DNA of 9,645 bases, taken from assembly GCA_021742025.1 (NCBI GenBank), contig JAIOWT010000027.1, forward strand, positions 1 to 9,645, given 5' to 3'. Positions 1-6,878 of the stretch are shown piece after piece. A program made the position numbers and the translations under genes. Position 1 is the stretch's first letter. Every line of letters starts with the position of its first letter. The stretch comes from Candidatus Nanopelagicales bacterium. Lineage in GTDB: Bacteria > Actinomycetota > Actinomycetes > S36-B12 > UBA5976. Below the pieces are notes generated by a model. That model was given only the letters and a program-made list of their open reading frames with translations. It was not told the origin of the DNA and did no database searches.

Positions 1-175
1 CGTTGCCGGGACCGATGGTCTTTCGATTCACTTTGTTGAACCTGTGAAGTCACCTATTGCTAGGTGCATCCCTTAGTTTACGGGGATTTTGGTCGGCCAA
101 GAACCACAGCCCAGCCCATTCCACAGCAGGCCTACTTGGATTGGGACCTGCCCAAATCAAGGCGATCCTTATCCC
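1..175. other. Left edge and leader upstream of the M23-like gene; no clear gene
   Basis: I see no gene I can name here. On the plus strand one frame is open from base 2 to a TAG at 74-76, reading about 24 residues that include DGLSIHFVEPVKSP. It could be the C-terminal end of a gene lying further left, but it is too short to identify. A short hairpin sits at 51-66 (CACCTA, TTGC, TAGGTG) with a 6 bp perfect stem. Read on the minus strand its loop is GCAA, a GNRA-type tetraloop. In related actinobacteria rpsB-tsf lies to this side, divergent from the M23 gene, so the stretch may include its leader, but no rpsB start codon is visible. I found no convincing -35/-10 pair for the rightward gene. 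Confidence 0.4.
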
Positions 176-781
176 ATGAAATGTCTACTTTCTGGCCGAA
201 AACCTGGAGTTTTGGCCATAGTTGCCTTAGTTACTGCTGGATTGCTCCAACCCAGTCCAGCGCATGCAGCCAGGCAATGGGACTGGCCTATAAAACCAGC
301 CAGACTCAGCTTGGGGTTTGACCGACCACCCCAGAATTGGCTGCCCGGGCATCGCGGGGTTGATCTTTTCGGAAGAAGCGGCGAGCAAGTTCTAGCCGCA
401 GGCAATGGCGTAGTCACCTTTGCAGGTCTAGTTGCCGGAAAAGGCGTGGTCGTAATCAATCATGGAATGGTTCGCACTACTTATGAACCTGTGAGCGCCT
501 CGGTAACTGTTGGATCACGAGTTCGTGTTGGTGATGTGATTGGGACGCTTAGTCCAGGTGAAAGTCATTGTGCAACTAAAGCAACAGTTAGCTGTTTACA
601 TTGGGGATTAATCAGAGGCGAAAAATACTTGAATCCACTTTCGCTGGTTCAAAAGCGAGTGCGGTTACTGCCTAAGCGCGGGACAGTGTTTACTCGCACC
701 CAAGGGATTAAGCCCTCGACAGTGTTTACTTGCACCCACTCGCTCACGCTCGTGACGATGCTTATGCACCCAAGGGATTAA
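176..781 (+). CDS. Secreted M23-family (LytM-like) peptidase or degenerate homologue
   Basis: The product is a 201-residue exported protein with an M23/LytM-type fold, the family that cleaves peptidoglycan cross-bridges or, when degenerate, activates other wall hydrolases. Residues 1-31 form a signal peptide: basic start, hydrophobic stretch at 11-24, and AHA before the likely cut. The domain has the first metal-binding motif HRGVD (H59, D63) followed by VLAAGNGVVTFAG. The second motif reads CLHWG, with H142 but glycine where the usual HxH has its second histidine, a zinc ligand. Cys132 and Cys140 could form a disulfide. I chose ATG 176 because it starts the signal peptide; an upstream TTG at 89 would bury it. 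The family core ends near RVRLLP (161-166). The last 35 or so residues are encoded by repeat DNA and look acquired. The gene converges on xerC, and the two stops overlap in TTAA. Confidence 0.85.
   Translation: MKCLLSGRKPGVLAIVALVTAGLLQPSPAHAARQWDWPIKPARLSLGFDRPPQNWLPGHRGVDLFGRSGEQVLAAGNGVVTFAGLVAGKGVVVINHGMVRTTYEPVSASVTVGSRVRVGDVIGTLSPGESHCATKATVSCLHWGLIRGEKYLNPLSLVQKRVRLLPKRGTVFTRTQGIKPSTVFTCTHSLTLVTMLMHPRD
682..738. repeat. Direct repeat A, two copies (682-702 and 718-738)
   Basis: A 21 bp unit beginning GACAGTGTTTACT and ending GCACCCA occurs at 682-702 and again at 718-738. The copies differ at one base (C at 695, T at 731) and are 36 bp apart, a multiple of three. Both lie inside the 3' end of the M23-like gene, so the protein repeats TVFTRT/TVFTCT. 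They interlock with repeat B, giving the order A1-B1-A2-spacer-B2. Confidence 0.85.
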
Positions 782-786
782 GCCCT
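696..786. repeat. Direct repeat B, two copies (696-716 and 766-786)
   Basis: A 21 bp sequence, GCACCCAAGGG followed by ATTAAGCCCT, is identical at 696-716 and 766-786. The 70 bp offset is not a multiple of three, so the two copies are read in different frames of the M23-like gene. The first encodes TQGIKP; the second encodes HPRD and the stop. The second copy also carries the 3' end of xerC on the other strand, which encodes the conserved HPRA ending. Between A2 and B2 a small palindrome, TCACG CT CGTGA, sits at 744-755. The arrangement suggests local duplication or a short mobile palindromic element. Confidence 0.85.
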
Positions 787-792
787 TGGGTG
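767..792. terminator. Perfect hairpin at the M23/xerC convergent ends; possible bidirectional terminator
   Basis: CACCCAAGGG (767-776) is the exact reverse complement of CCCTTGGGTG (783-792), giving a 10 bp stem around the 6-base loop ATTAAG. It contains both stop codons: the minus-strand TAA of xerC at 778-780 and the plus-strand TAA of the M23-like gene at 779-781. Its position between convergent genes suits a shared terminator. Neither side has a T-run, so it is not a canonical rho-independent terminator, and the stem may simply reflect the repeat element. Confidence 0.45.
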
Positions 793-1713
793 TGCCTGCT
801 CAAACACGGCGCGGAGTCGGTCCATAGATACGTGCGTATAAAGCTGTGTGGTTGCCAAACTTGAGTGGCCAAGGATTTCTTGCACTGCTCGAATATCTGC
901 ACCACCCTCAATCAAGTGCGTAGCAGCTGAATGTCGCAAACCATGCGGTCCAAGATCTGGCACACCATCCAGACTTGATAAAACTTCGTGCACCATAGTA
1001 CGCACAACTCGTTGATCTATCCGCTTTCCTCGTGAGCCCAAGAAAAGCGCAGCGCCACTTGAATCATTAGCAAGTGCAGGTCGGGAACTAGATAAATACT
1101 TCTCGACAGTTTTCTCTGCGATAGCACCGTAAGGCACAACACGTTCCTTGGAGCCTTTACCTAAAACTCGAATAGTTCTGCGGGTTGGATCAAGATCATG
1201 GATATCTAGTCCAACTAATTCCCCAACACGAATGCCGGTTGCATACAAAAGTTCCAGCATTGCTTGGTCGCGAATGTGAGTTGGCGAATTGTCATCTGCT
1301 CGAAGCGCAGCGCGCTCCATCACGTTCTCGGCCTGGTTTTGCTGCAAGATGTGTGGCAATTTCTTGCTGACTTTTGGAATCACTAAGGCGCTAGCAGGAT
1401 CTTCTGTAATCAACTTGGTGTGAGTAGCCCAAGCAAAGAACATTCGGATCGAAGTGGCCCGGCGCGCGATAGTTGCAGAGGAAAGTCCAGCCACCCGTTG
1501 GCTAGCAAGCCAACCGCGCAGCTCAACGATTCCAATATCTTGTAATTCCTTGCAGCCGCGAGATTGCACATATAAAAACAAGTTGTCTAAATCTTTTCGG
1601 TAAGCCTTTGAAGTGTTTTGGCTTCTACCCAACTCAAGCTCAACATGTTGAATGAATCGAGCGCTCGCGGAACTGAAGTTAGTGCTAACTTCTTCCACCT
1701 GAGTGCTATTCAT
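778..1713 (-). CDS. xerC: Tyrosine recombinase XerC
   Basis: XerC is a site-specific tyrosine recombinase that, with XerD, resolves chromosome dimers at dif sites near the terminus. The 311-residue protein has the usual SAM-like N-terminal core-binding domain (about 14-100) and a C-terminal catalytic domain. All catalytic residues are present: R162 in ATGIRVGEL, K186 in VLGKGSKER, H257 and R260 in PHGLRHSAATHL, H283 in LGHSS, and nucleophile Y292 in TTQLYTHV. It ends in HPRA, typical of actinobacterial XerC. I favour ATG 1713; a TTG at 1740 would add nine residues (MRKACNGRG), and neither start has a strong ribosome binding site. It lies 69 bases after dprA on the same strand and is probably last in that transcript. 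Its 3' end lies in the repeat cluster shared with the convergent gene. XerC rather than XerD is inferred mainly from the dprA neighbourhood. Confidence 0.93.
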   Translation of the reverse strand: MNSTQVEEVSTNFSSASARFIQHVELELGRSQNTSKAYRKDLDNLFLYVQSRGCKELQDIGIVELRGWLASQRVAGLSSATIARRATSIRMFFAWATHTKLITEDPASALVIPKVSKKLPHILQQNQAENVMERAALRADDNSPTHIRDQAMLELLYATGIRVGELVGLDIHDLDPTRRTIRVLGKGSKERVVPYGAIAEKTVEKYLSSSRPALANDSSGAALFLGSRGKRIDQRVVRTMVHEVLSSLDGVPDLGPHGLRHSAATHLIEGGADIRAVQEILGHSSLATTQLYTHVSMDRLRAVFEQAHPRA

Positions 1714-1782
1714 ACCTCTACCGTTGCAAGCCTTACGCAAAATAGCAAGGACATCGGTTTGGTTCTGACCAAAGCCCTACTT

Positions 1783-2850
1783 CTAAATCAGTTTCCAGCC
1801 CTGATTTGAAAGCATGATCAGTTTCCGAATTTCTAATAGCGACAAGGTTGCCTGGAGATCATGAAAATCTGTTTCGGCACCAAAGTAAATTGCTAATTCA
1901 TGGGTTGATCTTGGTCGCTCCGAAAGCAATCCAACTATTGCGCCTTCAAGTAATCCAAGTTGCACTGCTGGCATTGGCGATTTGAAGTCTTGAAAGATTT
2001 CATCGGAACTGGTTGCAATCTTCATCATGTTGTCCCGAATCGCTGCGTGCACTCCAGCCGAAGTTGCGCTGGTGATCGGCCCTGGTATCCCCCAGATCTG
2101 CCGATTAAGGACGTGCGCCCAATTTGAAGTCGAGAGTGAACCCGACCGTAGTGCAGCTTCAACTACAACTGTGGATTGGGACAGTGCAGCAATCAATCGA
2201 TTCCTAATCAAGAATCTATGTTTGTGCGGTTTGGACCCAGGAGGGGCTTCGCTTACCACTACGCCTGTGTCCGTGATTGTGGAAAGCAATCCTCGATGTG
2301 AAACCGGGTATGCAACATCAACGCCACAGGCTAAAACTGCAACGGTTTTTCCTAACCCTGCTAACGATCCGCGATGGGCTGCAGCGTCAATTCCATAAGC
2401 TGCCCCGGAAATGATTCCGACGTTTTCCTTTGCACCTTGCATTCCTAGTTCGTAAGCTATGCGCTGACCATATGCAGTAGCTGAGCGAGCGCCAACAACA
2501 GCCAGAGCTTGATTTGAAATTTCAGCGAGCGAACCGCCGCCAGCACACCAAAGCCCAACTGGTGCTGCAGTGTCTAGATCATCGAGTGATTGAGGCCACT
2601 CGTCATCAGCAGGAGTGATAAATCGTCCGCGCACTGAATTCAAAGATTTAACTGCCTGTTCAATCAAAGGCGAATTCAAAACCCGATCAATTGATTCACA
2701 CATGGCATCTGCGCCGTAGCCACTCTCCCATCGTTCAACTGCATCAGCGGCCCCAAACTCAGCAACCGCTTGACCTACTCGCTCATCTCCTGGTTCACCA
2801 GCAATAGTGATGATTAGTCTGGCTTGCCGATCCGTTAACTGGCTTGCCAT
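1783..2850 (-). CDS. dprA: DNA-processing protein DprA (Smf)
   Basis: DprA binds incoming single-stranded DNA during natural transformation, protects it and loads RecA. The 355-residue protein has a SAM-like N-terminal region (about 1-80), a Rossmann-like DNA-binding core (about 85-290) and a C-terminal winged-helix-like domain (about 295-355). Family motifs are intact: VVGARSATAYG (118-128), SGAAYGIDAAAH (148-159), CGVDVAYP (175-182), SEAPPG with HRFLIRNRLIAALS (200-224), and VVVEAALRSGSLSTS (228-242). ATG 2850 lies inside the comM 3' end, a 16-base overlap that suggests translational coupling. A run GGGAATGG lies upstream as a weak ribosome binding site. Next to comM and upstream of xerC it forms the conserved actinobacterial dprA cluster. 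The intact motifs suggest DNA uptake or recombination capacity is kept, though no uptake machinery is in this window. Confidence 0.96.
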   Translation of the reverse strand: MASQLTDRQARLIITIAGEPGDERVGQAVAEFGAADAVERWESGYGADAMCESIDRVLNSPLIEQAVKSLNSVRGRFITPADDEWPQSLDDLDTAAPVGLWCAGGGSLAEISNQALAVVGARSATAYGQRIAYELGMQGAKENVGIISGAAYGIDAAAHRGSLAGLGKTVAVLACGVDVAYPVSHRGLLSTITDTGVVVSEAPPGSKPHKHRFLIRNRLIAALSQSTVVVEAALRSGSLSTSNWAHVLNRQIWGIPGPITSATSAGVHAAIRDNMMKIATSSDEIFQDFKSPMPAVQLGLLEGAIVGLLSERPRSTHELAIYFGAETDFHDLQATLSLLEIRKLIMLSNQGWKLI

Positions 2851-4358
2851 GAACCATTCCCGTCTCGATACCTAAGCGCCGCAGCAACATCAGTTTCATT
2901 TGGAATTGCATGTCCACGTAAGTCGGCAATCGTCCAAGCAACGCGAAGGATTCGATCTGCCCCGCGCGCTGAAATCTCAAGTGCATCATGTGCCAATAGT
3001 TCGCGCGCGCTATCTGAAACGGGATATCTTCTGCGAAGCATTGGGCCAGGAACTTGGGAATTGATGTTCCAGAGTTCATTGCGATATCTATAAGCAGCGC
3101 GCTCCCTCGCTTGAGCAACTCGCGCAGCAACTACTTCAGTGCCTTCTAGTTCCCCTGAGCTTGGATCAAGCTCGGCCAAACTTGGCCGCTCTAGAGTCAC
3201 TCGCAAATCAATACGGTCTAATAGCGGCCCAGAAAGTCGTGAGAAATATCGGCGACGCACTTGAGATGAGCAACTGCATTGCGCGCCCGTCCCAATGAAT
3301 TTTCCGCATGGACAAGGATTTGAGGCAAGGACTAATTGAAATCGTGCGGGAAGCACCGTTTGAAATCCAGATCTTGCAATCGTGACGACACCAGATTCAA
3401 GTGGTTGCCGCAGGGCATCGAGAACTGACCGTTCGAACTCAGCAGCTTCATCTAAACAAAGCACGCCATGGTTTGCCATAGTTACCATGCCCACACGAAC
3501 TGCGTTGCTGCCGCCTCCAATCAATGCCGCTTTAGTTGTGGTGTGATGTGGGGCTTGAAAAGGTGGGGTTCTGATTAAACCTTGCCCAGCACCTAAGGCA
3601 CCCGCGGCTGAGTAAATGGCAGTAACTTCAACGGCTTGATCATCGGTTAGCTTCGGAAGTAGTCCGGGCAATCTTTGCGCCAGCATGGTTTTGCCAACGC
3701 CAGGCGAACCTAGGAACGCCAAGTGGTGTCCACCTGCTGCTGCTACCTCTAAAGCATGACGCGCATTTGATTGACCCCGAACATCACCTAAGTCTGGAAT
3801 TGGTTCTTCGACAAATTCAATAGCGGTTGGTGCATCGCTACTCAAGTCTTCTCCACGTAGATACGCGACCGCATCCGACAAACTCGTGACTCCAACGACT
3901 TTCAAGTCAGGAACTAATTGGGCTTCATTAACTTGTGATTGCGGCACTATCAAAGTGTCATAGCCTCGGCGATAGGCACAAAGCGCTGCCACCAAGACTC
4001 CACGAACTGGTCGCACTTGGCCATCAAGAGCTAGTTCTCCAACCACGATTGTTTTGGCCATCTCAGGAACTTGGGAATGTGCCGAAAGAATTGATAGTGC
4101 AATGCCTAGATCAAGTGAGGCTCCACGTTTATGAACTGACGCAGGTGAAAGCCCGACCGTGATTCGACGTTCGGATGGCCACTGCAATTCACTATTTTGA
4201 ACAGCGGCTCGAACCCGATCGCGCGCTTCACCAACTGCAGTGTCAGGGAGTCCCACAATTGCCATGCCAGGTAACCCCTGACTTAAGTAAGCCTCGATGT
4301 CAACTACTAAACCTTCAACACCATTGATTACGACCCCACACGCGCGAGCCAAAGTCAT
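2835..4358 (-). CDS. comM: ComM/YifB family AAA+ ATPase (Mg-chelatase-like)
   Basis: ComM is a hexameric AAA+ helicase that extends recombination tracts during natural transformation by driving branch migration; older annotations call it a Mg-chelatase-like protein. The 507 residues show an N-terminal Lon-protease-like (ChlI) domain (about 15-165), an AAA+ core with Walker A GSPGVGKT (217-224) and Walker B GVLCLDEAAEF (298-308), a cysteine-rich segment NPCPCG through CSCS (347-364) that may bind metal, and a likely arginine finger at R382 in DRIDLR. A C-terminal Mg-chelatase-type helical domain follows. ATG 4358 overlaps the yraN stop by four bases (ATGA), so the two are probably translationally coupled, and AAGGGA upstream is a fair ribosome binding site. 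The 3' end overlaps dprA, its functional partner. I saw no truncation or missing motif. Confidence 0.95.
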   Translation of the reverse strand: MTLARACGVVINGVEGLVVDIEAYLSQGLPGMAIVGLPDTAVGEARDRVRAAVQNSELQWPSERRITVGLSPASVHKRGASLDLGIALSILSAHSQVPEMAKTIVVGELALDGQVRPVRGVLVAALCAYRRGYDTLIVPQSQVNEAQLVPDLKVVGVTSLSDAVAYLRGEDLSSDAPTAIEFVEEPIPDLGDVRGQSNARHALEVAAAGGHHLAFLGSPGVGKTMLAQRLPGLLPKLTDDQAVEVTAIYSAAGALGAGQGLIRTPPFQAPHHTTTKAALIGGGSNAVRVGMVTMANHGVLCLDEAAEFERSVLDALRQPLESGVVTIARSGFQTVLPARFQLVLASNPCPCGKFIGTGAQCSCSSQVRRRYFSRLSGPLLDRIDLRVTLERPSLAELDPSSGELEGTEVVAARVAQARERAAYRYRNELWNINSQVPGPMLRRRYPVSDSARELLAHDALEISARGADRILRVAWTIADLRGHAIPNETDVAAALRYRDGNGSWQAS

Positions 4359-4717
4359 TGTTCGATCCCTTTAATGTGGTTGATTGTCGTGGGTTTGCCA
4401 CCACTGTAGATAACGCTGATGGCATCAAATCGAATGCCTTGATGTCTAGATGGATTGTTACTGAGCCAATGAAGCGCAGCCGTTCTAATGTGCTGAAGCT
4501 TTAGTGGAGTGATTGCATCACTTGGATTTCCATAACTTGTAGATCTCCGGGTTTTGACTTCACAAAAAACCAAAGTGGAATCGATACGTGCAACTATGTC
4601 TAACTCGACACGGTTAAATCTCCAGTTGCGGATCAGAATTTCATATCCCAAGTCTTTTAAATATACCGTGGCTATGTCTTCGCCAAGTTTTCCAAGTTCA
4701 ATATTGTTCAGGTGCAC
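4355..4717 (-). CDS. yraN: YraN family (UPF0102) endonuclease-like protein
   Basis: This is a 120-residue member of the UPF0102/YraN family, which has a predicted restriction-endonuclease-like (Holliday-junction-resolvase-like) fold but no well-established role. The nuclease core is intact: E13 in GKLGEDIA, D40 in VELDIVA and E53-x-K55 in FCEVKTRR, the usual E, D and ExK set. It starts at GTG 4717; an ATG eight bases upstream is out of frame and soon stops. The ribosome binding site is weak. A 77-base AT-rich gap separates it from the DUF2469 gene and contains a possible promoter. Its four-base overlap with comM and the nearby dprA fit a role in DNA recombination or repair, which is inference from the neighbours. 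Confidence 0.9.
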   Translation of the reverse strand: MHLNNIELGKLGEDIATVYLKDLGYEILIRNWRFNRVELDIVARIDSTLVFCEVKTRRSTSYGNPSDAITPLKLQHIRTAALHWLSNNPSRHQGIRFDAISVIYSGGKPTTINHIKGIEQ

Positions 4718-4743
4718 CCGTACATGGTGGAACTTTTGAACAA

Positions 4744-4772
4744 CTAATAATTGAGAATTTAGTTTCTGTGAA
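4744..4772 (-). promoter_or_regulatory. Possible promoter upstream of yraN-comM-dprA-xerC
   Basis: Reading the minus strand, TTCACA (4767-4772) resembles a -35 box with five of six consensus bases. TATTAG (4744-4749) resembles a -10 box with four of six, and the spacing is 17 bases. The predicted start of transcription falls about 20 bases before the yraN GTG. The gap is clearly more AT-rich than the genes around it. If real, it would let the recombination genes be transcribed apart from the lepB-rnhB part. The match is by eye only. Confidence 0.3.
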
Positions 4773-4794
4773 CTAATTCAACTTGTGGAAAGAC

Positions 4795-5100
4795 TTATGG
4801 AACTTCCATGTCGGGCTTTGAAAGCTCTTCGACGTTTAAGTCTTTGAAAGTAAGGATGCGGGCTTTCTTAACAAATCGAGCTTGGCCGTACATATCCCAA
4901 ATCCAGGCATCAGTCAGAGTTGCCTCGAAGTAAACATCGCCAGCATCGTTAGTTCTAACTTGTACATCAACACCATTTGCTAAATACATTCGGCGTTCCG
5001 TGTGAACGATGAAACTAAACAGGTGAACTAAGTCGCGATACTCCCGATAAAGCTCTAGCTCCATCTCGGATTCATAACGCTCTAACTCGTCCGCTGACAT
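4795..5100 (-). CDS. DUF2469 family protein (conserved actinobacterial protein)
   Basis: This is a 101-residue acidic protein of the DUF2469 family, found across Actinobacteria between rnhB and the yraN/comM genes and without an established function. I recognise it by the conserved run from ELERYESEMELELYREYRD through RRMYLAN, the YFEATLTDAWIWDMY segment, the ARFVKKARILTFKDLNVEEL segment and the short acidic tail. There is no signal peptide, membrane segment or obvious catalytic motif, so it is probably cytoplasmic. ATG 5100 lies nine bases after the rnhB stop, with AGG upstream as a modest ribosome binding site, so it is likely co-transcribed with rnhB. Its retention in what looks like a streamlined genome implies a needed role, but the sequence does not show what. 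Confidence 0.92.
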   Translation of the reverse strand: MSADELERYESEMELELYREYRDLVHLFSFIVHTERRMYLANGVDVQVRTNDAGDVYFEATLTDAWIWDMYGQARFVKKARILTFKDLNVEELSKPDMEVP

Positions 5101-5109
5101 GTATTTAGC

Positions 5110-5805
5110 CTATGCCGTGGCCGGTCCAGATTCACTCGGGCCACTGGGTAACTTCCAAGACTTGCGATGCAGATCAGTTGGGCCAAGTTTGGCAATGGCG
5201 GCCATGTGGTCGCTGGATCCATAACCGACGTTGCCTTCCCAGCCAAAGTCAGGATAAATGAGAGCGGCTTCCCGCATTAACTCGTCTCTAGCGACTTTCG
5301 CTAAAACACTTGCTGCTGATACTGAAGCGCAGGATGCATCTGCCTTGATCTTCATGGTCACTGGGACCACAATGTCCGAAATGGGAGTTGTGAACAAATC
5401 TGATTCTGGCTCTAGTAGCCAGTTGTGTTTGCCATCGAGAATCACATGGTCTGGCTTGATGCTCAGTTGTTGGTGAGCGCGCACCCAAGCTAAACGGAGG
5501 GCTGGAACGATTCCTATTTGATCTATTTCGCTGGCAGCAACATGGCCTATTGCATATTCAGTAACCCACGCAGAAACTGGTTCAATTAACTTTTCTCGGG
5601 CTGCTCTGCTGATTTGCTTGCTATCGCGCAATCCAGAAGGGACTTGGGAAGTCTCGGCACTGACTATCGCAACGCCAACAGAAACCGGACCGGCAAGGGC
5701 ACCTCGTCCAACTTCATCTACTCCTGCGATGTATTTAACGCTAGGTGAAAACAACTCCCGCTCTAAATCAAGAGTTGGTGCAGTAGAACTAATTTTCAAT
5801 CCCAC
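5110..5805 (-). CDS. rnhB: Ribonuclease HII
   Basis: RNase HII cuts RNA in RNA-DNA hybrids and starts removal of single ribonucleotides misincorporated into DNA. The 231-residue protein carries the four metal-binding acids: D30 and E31 in AGVDEVGRGALAGPV, D124 in VILDGKHNWL and D156 in MKIKADASCASVSAASVLAK, plus the LRDSKQIS motif (59-66). The C-terminal DLHRKSWK region is typical; the last dozen residues (PSGPSESGPATA) are a low-complexity tail. It starts at GTG 5805, a 17-base overlap with the lepB end, so coupling is likely; a TTG at 5799 is an alternative with AGGTGG nearby. The DUF2469 gene follows nine bases downstream. This order, lepB-rnhB-DUF2469, is the standard actinobacterial one. 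Confidence 0.96.
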   Translation of the reverse strand: MGLKISSTAPTLDLERELFSPSVKYIAGVDEVGRGALAGPVSVGVAIVSAETSQVPSGLRDSKQISRAAREKLIEPVSAWVTEYAIGHVAASEIDQIGIVPALRLAWVRAHQQLSIKPDHVILDGKHNWLLEPESDLFTTPISDIVVPVTMKIKADASCASVSAASVLAKVARDELMREAALIYPDFGWEGNVGYGSSDHMAAIAKLGPTDLHRKSWKLPSGPSESGPATA

Positions 5806-6436
5806 CTATGCGACTAATCGGCCAAATCCGCATCGCCACTCTTCCGATAACTTCTTCTTCGGGAACCATGCCATTGTTTTTATCTAAATGAAATCGTGAG
5901 TCTTCAGAGTTTCCGCGATTATCGCCCATGACAAAAACGTTGCCTTCTGGAACTAAAACTTCGAAAGTAACTTGATCCGTTGTGGAACCTTCTTTGACAT
6001 AAGGTTCATCAATGCCAACGCCATTGAGAATTATTCGCCCTTGCGGATCGCAGCATTTAACTGTGTCATTCGCGACACCAATTACGCGCTTTACTAAATC
6101 ATTTCCAGAGTTTGCTGGGACAATTCCAACGGCCTGTAGCACGCGGCCAACTGGAGTGTCATAGGGATTTGGAAATCCTTCGCCTAACCAGCCACCGGGA
6201 TCGTGAAACACAATTACATTTCCACGATTTACACCGGTGAACTGGGTAGAAATTTTAGACACAATGATTCGATCGTTTTCTTGCAAAGTATCTTCCATGG
6301 ACGCACTTGGCACATAAAAAGCTTGGATGAGAAATGTTCTGACTAAGACTGACAGAATCAGCGCTGTGCCAACGACTATCACTAGTTCGCGTAACAAACT
6401 TGGCTGCTTTTTTGGCTTGTCTTTTCTATGTCCCAT
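5789..6436 (-). CDS. lepB: Signal peptidase I
   Basis: Signal peptidase I is the membrane serine protease that removes signal peptides from exported proteins. The 215-residue protein has a short basic cytoplasmic N-terminus (RKDKPKK), one membrane segment at about 17-38, and then an extracellular domain. The Ser-Lys dyad is present: S46 in VPSASMEDTL and K116 in LVKRVIG. Box E reads GDNRGNSEDSR (171-181). There is one membrane anchor, as in Gram-positive types. ATG 6436 has GAGAG five bases upstream, a good ribosome binding site. A strong terminator ends only about 24 bases upstream, so lepB needs either readthrough or a promoter squeezed against its start; TATGAT at 6445-6450 (minus strand) could be a -10 box. 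It probably processes the secreted M23-like protein among many others. Confidence 0.96.
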   Translation of the reverse strand: MGHRKDKPKKQPSLLRELVIVVGTALILSVLVRTFLIQAFYVPSASMEDTLQENDRIIVSKISTQFTGVNRGNVIVFHDPGGWLGEGFPNPYDTPVGRVLQAVGIVPANSGNDLVKRVIGVANDTVKCCDPQGRIILNGVGIDEPYVKEGSTTDQVTFEVLVPEGNVFVMGDNRGNSEDSRFHLDKNNGMVPEEEVIGRVAMRIWPISRIGGIEN

Positions 6437-6460
6437 GGTTCTCTCATCATACTTTTAAAC

Positions 6461-6501
6461 AAAAAATTAGCGGGCCTACCAATAGGTAAGCCCGCTAATT
6501 T
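6461..6501 (-). terminator. Rho-independent terminator after rplS
   Basis: AAATTAGCGGGC (6464-6475) and GCCCGCTAATTT (6490-6501) are perfect reverse complements, a 12 bp stem. Inside it, after one mismatch, TACC and GGTA add four pairs around an AATA loop. Read on the minus strand the stem is followed directly by a run of T residues (complement of 6461-6466), the classical arrangement. It begins eight bases after the rplS stop codon, so it terminates or attenuates the rplS transcript before lepB. Confidence 0.9.
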
Positions 6502-6509
6502 GTAAAGAA

Positions 6510-6860
6510 TTAAACGTTGTCGCGCAATTCCTTGATCTTCGCCTTCTTGCCACGTAGATCACGTAGGTAGTAAAGCTTGGCACGACGGACGTCACCGCGG
6601 CTGACCAATTCAATTAACTCAACGATTGGTGAGTGAATTGGGAAGGTACGCTCTACGCCAGTTCCGAAGCTAACTTTGCGAACTGTGAAAGTCTCGCGAA
6701 GTCCACCACCATGGCGACGAATTACAACGCCTTGGAAAATCTGAATTCGGGAACGGGTACCTTCAACGACTCGAACGTGAACTTTTACGTTATCGCCTGG
6801 GCGGAAATCTGGAATTCCAGTGCGCAGTGATGCTGCGTCTACTTCGTCTAGAAAATGCAT
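6510..6860 (-). CDS. rplS: 50S ribosomal protein L19
   Basis: L19 (bL19) sits at the 30S-50S interface of the ribosome. The 116-residue protein matches the family end to end: [81 protein letters not shown] chose ATG 6860 because it gives the usual MxxLDEVD start and has GGAG five bases upstream; an ATG at 6878 in the same frame would place that ribosome binding site inside the gene and add MSFGVI. In most actinobacteria rplS follows trmD; here a gene on the other strand lies between, so rplS probably has its own promoter. A terminator follows immediately. The leader holds a 7 bp GC-rich imperfect stem at 6941-6962 that might be regulatory. Confidence 0.97.
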   Translation of the reverse strand: MHFLDEVDAASLRTGIPDFRPGDNVKVHVRVVEGTRSRIQIFQGVVIRRHGGGLRETFTVRKVSFGTGVERTFPIHSPIVELIELVSRGDVRRAKLYYLRDLRGKKAKIKELRDNV

Positions 6861-6865
6861 TATTA

Positions 6866-6869
6866 CTCC
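6866..6869 (-). promoter_or_regulatory. Ribosome binding site that fixes the rplS start
   Basis: GGAG on the minus strand lies five bases before ATG 6860, in the sequence CGGAGTAATAATG. The alternative in-frame ATG at 6878 lies upstream of it and lacks such a site, which favours the shorter 116-residue L19. Confidence 0.8.
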
Positions 6870-6878
6870 GAAGGACAT

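Noticed and set aside
682..792. CRISPR array or attachment site
   Set aside because: There are only two copies of each unit, they interlock rather than alternate with uniform spacers, and xerC here has the typical chromosomal XerC context, not that of an element integrase.
2027..2398. Plus-strand open frame of 123 codons inside dprA
   Set aside because: It is fully covered by dprA, whose motifs are intact, and its translation resembles no family I know.
2795..3130. Minus-strand open frame overlapping the comM 3' end
   Set aside because: It lies in a different frame over the conserved comM C-terminal domain, so it is a shadow.
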